Shown here in pieces: positions 6,508 through 8,377 of a stretch of DNA of 8,377 nucleotides. Made by a program: the position numbers and the translations under genes. Position 1 is the stretch's first letter, and each line of letters starts with the position of its first letter. The DNA comes from a bacterium (GTDB lineage: Bacteria; SZUA-79; Acidulodesulfobacterales; Acidulodesulfobacteraceae): contig JAJYQZ010000034.1 in NCBI GenBank assembly GCA_021794335.1, positions 1-8,377 on the forward strand, given 5' to 3'. The notes under the pieces were generated by a model. The model was not told the DNA's origin and did not search any database. It saw only the letters and a program-made list of their open reading frames with translations.

Positions 6508-7494
6508 ATGCTTTTTTGGCTTACTGCTGAAGTTATTAAAATATTAATAGTGTTTGCAGGACTGCTGTTATCGGCCGCTTATTTAACGCTCTTAGAACGT
6601 AAAATAGCAGCCAGGATACAAAACAGGATGGGTCCTATGGAAGCAGGATTTCATGGGCTTTTACAGCCTATAGCGGATGGAATAAAACTATTCTTCAAAG
6701 AAGACATTATACCGCAAGACGCAAACAAATTTTTATTTATTTTAGCTCCAATACTGGTCGTCATACCGGCATTAACTACTTTTGCGGTTATTCCGTTCGG
6801 CGCTCCTATACAAATTATGGGGCATACTGTTCCTCTTCAAATAACGGACGTAAACGTCGGGATACTTTTTATTCTTGCACTGACTTCTTTGGGTGTTTAC
6901 GGAGTAGTTATAGGAGGTTGGGCATCTAACAGCAAATATTCTCTTCTTGGGGGGATAAGGACCGCCGCCCAGATGATAAGTTATGAAATAGCACTTGTTC
7001 TTTCAATAGTGGGTATAATAATGATTGCAGGAGACTTAAGTTTGTCAAAAATAGTTTCCGAACAGTCGCATATGTGGTTTATAGTGTATCAGCCTGTCGG
7101 GTTTTTGCTATATCTAATTGCTTCTACTGCTGAAATGAACAGGGTTCCGTTCGATATAGGAGAAGCTGAAGGTGAAATTGTAGCAGGCTTTCACACTGAA
7201 TACTCCAGTATGGAATTTGCTTTCTACTTCATAGGGGAGTATGCCCAAATGGTGGTTAATAGTGCGATAATTACCACTTTATTTTTGGGCGGCTGGCAGG
7301 GACCTTTTTTACCGCCGGTTATATGGTTTTTGATAAAAGTATTTTTTATAATACTTATTTATTTATGGCTGAGATGGACGTATCCAAGGCTTAGATATGA
7401 CGAACTTATGGATTTCGGATGGAAGTTTCTGCTTCCGATAGCTCTTGCAAATATAATAGTAACAGGATTCGTAATGGTTTTGCTTAAAGGATAA
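6508..7494 (+). CDS. nuoH: NADH-quinone oxidoreductase subunit H
   Basis: NuoH (328 aa, eight predicted membrane helices) anchors the peripheral arm and lines the entry of the quinone chamber. Hydrophobic segments lie at about 5-28, 74-97, 113-137, 152-174, 190-207, 235-260, 270-288 and 305-326. Diagnostic blocks are LLERKIAARIQNRMGP (28-43), GLLQPIADGIKLFFKEDIIP (50-69), GGIRTAAQMISYEIALVLS (148-166), and AEMNRVPFDIGEAEGEIVAG (208-227) followed by FHTEYSSMEFAFYF. The acidic cluster in the last block is the conserved cytoplasmic loop that contacts the quinone module. Length and motifs are normal. Its ATG follows nuoG by 14 bases with only a weak CGGG upstream. The stop is doubled (TAA TAA, 7492-7497) immediately before nuoI. 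Confidence 0.98.
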   Translation: MLFWLTAEVIKILIVFAGLLLSAAYLTLLERKIAARIQNRMGPMEAGFHGLLQPIADGIKLFFKEDIIPQDANKFLFILAPILVVIPALTTFAVIPFGAPIQIMGHTVPLQITDVNVGILFILALTSLGVYGVVIGGWASNSKYSLLGGIRTAAQMISYEIALVLSIVGIIMIAGDLSLSKIVSEQSHMWFIVYQPVGFLLYLIASTAEMNRVPFDIGEAEGEIVAGFHTEYSSMEFAFYFIGEYAQMVVNSAIITTLFLGGWQGPFLPPVIWFLIKVFFIILIYLWLRWTYPRLRYDELMDFGWKFLLPIALANIIVTGFVMVLLKG

Positions 7495-7497
7495 TAA

Positions 7498-8013
7498 ATG
7501 AATACCCGGAAACAAGAAAAGTCTATTTTGGAGATTTCTAAAAATTTTTTAATAGGTCTTAAAACGACTATTAAAACTTTTTTTCAAAAACCCGTAACGT
7601 TTCAGTATCCAAAGGAGCATCTAAGAATAGCCGAAAGATTCAGGGCTTTTCCTCATCTTAACGTTAACGGCGACGGCTCTTTAAGATGCGTAGCTTGTAT
7701 TTTATGCGAAACCGTCTGTCCGTCCGAAGCGATAAAAATAAAAACCGGTTACGTGGACTACGGATCAGAACACGAACTTACGGAAAGGCAGAAACATAAT
7801 CATAGCTTAGACAATTTAAAACAAGGAATTTATAATGACGGCAGACGCCATCCGTCTTCATTCGAAATTGATTTATTAAGATGTATCTGTTGCGGTTACT
7901 GCGAAGAAATATGTCCCGAGGAAGCTATTAGTCTTGGAACCGATTACGAAGTTGCATTTTATACGCGGGATGAAGGCATTTACGGCATAGATAAATTAAT
8001 TAAATCTAGATAA
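7498..8013 (+). CDS. nuoI: NADH-quinone oxidoreductase subunit I (two [4Fe-4S] clusters)
   Basis: NuoI (171 aa) carries clusters N6a and N6b, which link NuoG to the N2 cluster of NuoB. The two ferredoxin motifs are C64, C67, C70, C74 and C129, C132, C135, C139, each followed by CP and an alanine-isoleucine pair. The second also contains an extra cysteine, C131. An amphipathic N-terminal stretch of about 40 residues is usual and packs against the membrane arm. The C-terminal GTDYEVAFYTRDEGIYGIDKL is the family ending. The 54 residues between the clusters (75-128) are longer than in E. coli NuoI (about 28 by comparison from memory); the additional segment around 85-115 is polar and rich in charged residues and histidine. 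AAGGA at 7487-7491, 6 bases before the ATG, supports the start. Confidence 0.97.
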   Translation: MNTRKQEKSILEISKNFLIGLKTTIKTFFQKPVTFQYPKEHLRIAERFRAFPHLNVNGDGSLRCVACILCETVCPSEAIKIKTGYVDYGSEHELTERQKHNHSLDNLKQGIYNDGRRHPSSFEIDLLRCICCGYCEEICPEEAISLGTDYEVAFYTRDEGIYGIDKLIKSR

Positions 8014-8018
8014 AACTT

Positions 8019-8023
8019 GAGGT
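8019..8023 (+). promoter_or_regulatory. Ribosome binding site of nuoJ
   Basis: GAGGT lies 7 bases upstream of the GTG codon at 8031. It is one of the clearest Shine-Dalgarno matches in the window and identifies that GTG as the nuoJ start, since the first in-frame ATG (codon 18, at 8082) would cut into the first membrane helix. Confidence 0.7.
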
Positions 8024-8030
8024 ATTAATC

Positions 8031-8377
8031 GTGGAAGCACTATTCTACATTTTTGCATTTATAGCTATTTTTTCTGCGTTGATGGTTATATCTATGAAAA
8101 ATCCATTAACTTCGGCGCTTTATTTAGTTCTTTGTTTTTTTGCGCTTTCAGGTTTCTACGTACTTTTGGATATGCAGTTTCTTGCCGTAATGCAGATATT
8201 GGTTTATGCAGGAGCTATAATGGTTCTTGTAGTATTGGTTATAATGTTGTTAAATATTTCAAAATTAAACTCTATTAAGACTGATTTTCACCAAAAAATT
8301 ATCGGAATAGTAATTGCAATAGTTTTGTTTGCGGAAATCGTTATATATACGGTAGGCGGAAAGACCAAAAAGCCTAC
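8031..8377 (+). CDS. nuoJ: NADH-quinone oxidoreductase subunit J, 5' part (partial)
   Basis: The first 115 codons of the membrane subunit NuoJ run off the end of the window. NuoJ contributes helices to the proton-transfer region between NuoH and the antiporter-like subunits. The start is a GTG with a good ribosome binding site. The protein opens with VEALFYIFAFIAIFSALMVI, then KNPLTSALYLVL, and the signature LAVMQILVYAGAIMVLVVLV, which contains the conserved helix 3 (TM3) with its YAGA break. Membrane segments fall at about 3-22, 28-47, 53-76 and 88-107. The gap to nuoI is 17 bases. The reading frame stays open to the window edge and nothing suggests truncation; nuoK would be expected next. 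Confidence 0.95.
   Translation, partial: MEALFYIFAFIAIFSALMVISMKNPLTSALYLVLCFFALSGFYVLLDMQFLAVMQILVYAGAIMVLVVLVIMLLNISKLNSIKTDFHQKIIGIVIAIVLFAEIVIYTVGGKTKKP

Overview
The window is one continuous stretch of a bacterial respiratory complex I (nuo) operon, with every gene on the + strand and almost no non-coding space. The order is nuoA (3' end only), nuoB, nuoC, nuoD, an unusual fusion flavoprotein where nuoE and nuoF would be expected, nuoG, nuoH, nuoI, and nuoJ (5' part only). Gaps between genes run from a 10-base overlap to 34 bases. No promoter, terminator, RNA gene, mobile element or CRISPR array is visible, so the operon's start and end lie outside the window.

The quinone-reducing connecting module (NuoB, C, D, I) and the membrane subunits (NuoA, H, J) are ordinary in length and motifs. 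The electron-input module is not. There is no NuoE and no NuoF with its FMN/NADH-binding and SLBB domains. Instead a 635-residue protein begins inside what would be the C-terminal part of NuoF, keeping only the N3 [4Fe-4S] domain. It continues into a complete glutamate-synthase-small-subunit (GltD)-like FAD/NAD(P)H oxidoreductase. The adjacent NuoG carries a full eight-cysteine ferredoxin domain in addition to the N1b, N5 and N7 sites. From memory, this pair resembles the SfrB/SfrA subunits of the soluble NADPH-dependent Fe(III) reductase of Geobacter. The most economical reading is a complex I whose NADH-FMN head has been replaced by an Sfr-like, probably NADPH-linked, FAD head. It could oxidise NAD(P)H or, in reverse, make it.

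The organism is bacterial. The DNA is AT-rich, with many ATA isoleucine and AGA/AGG arginine codons. NuoC and NuoD are separate, and the gene order is the standard nuo order. Similarity of the fusion to Geobacter-type proteins suggests a deltaproteobacterial or related anaerobic lineage (for example Desulfobacterota or the SZUA-79/Acidulodesulfobacterales type). The taxon is a guess that cannot be settled from this window.

Proposed electron path (inference): NAD(P)H -> FAD of the fusion -> its [4Fe-4S] centre(s) and N3 -> N1b/N4/N5 and the extra cluster of NuoG -> the two clusters of NuoI -> N2 of NuoB -> quinone at the NuoB/NuoD/NuoH interface. This would be coupled to ion pumping by the membrane arm, of which NuoA, H and part of J are seen here.
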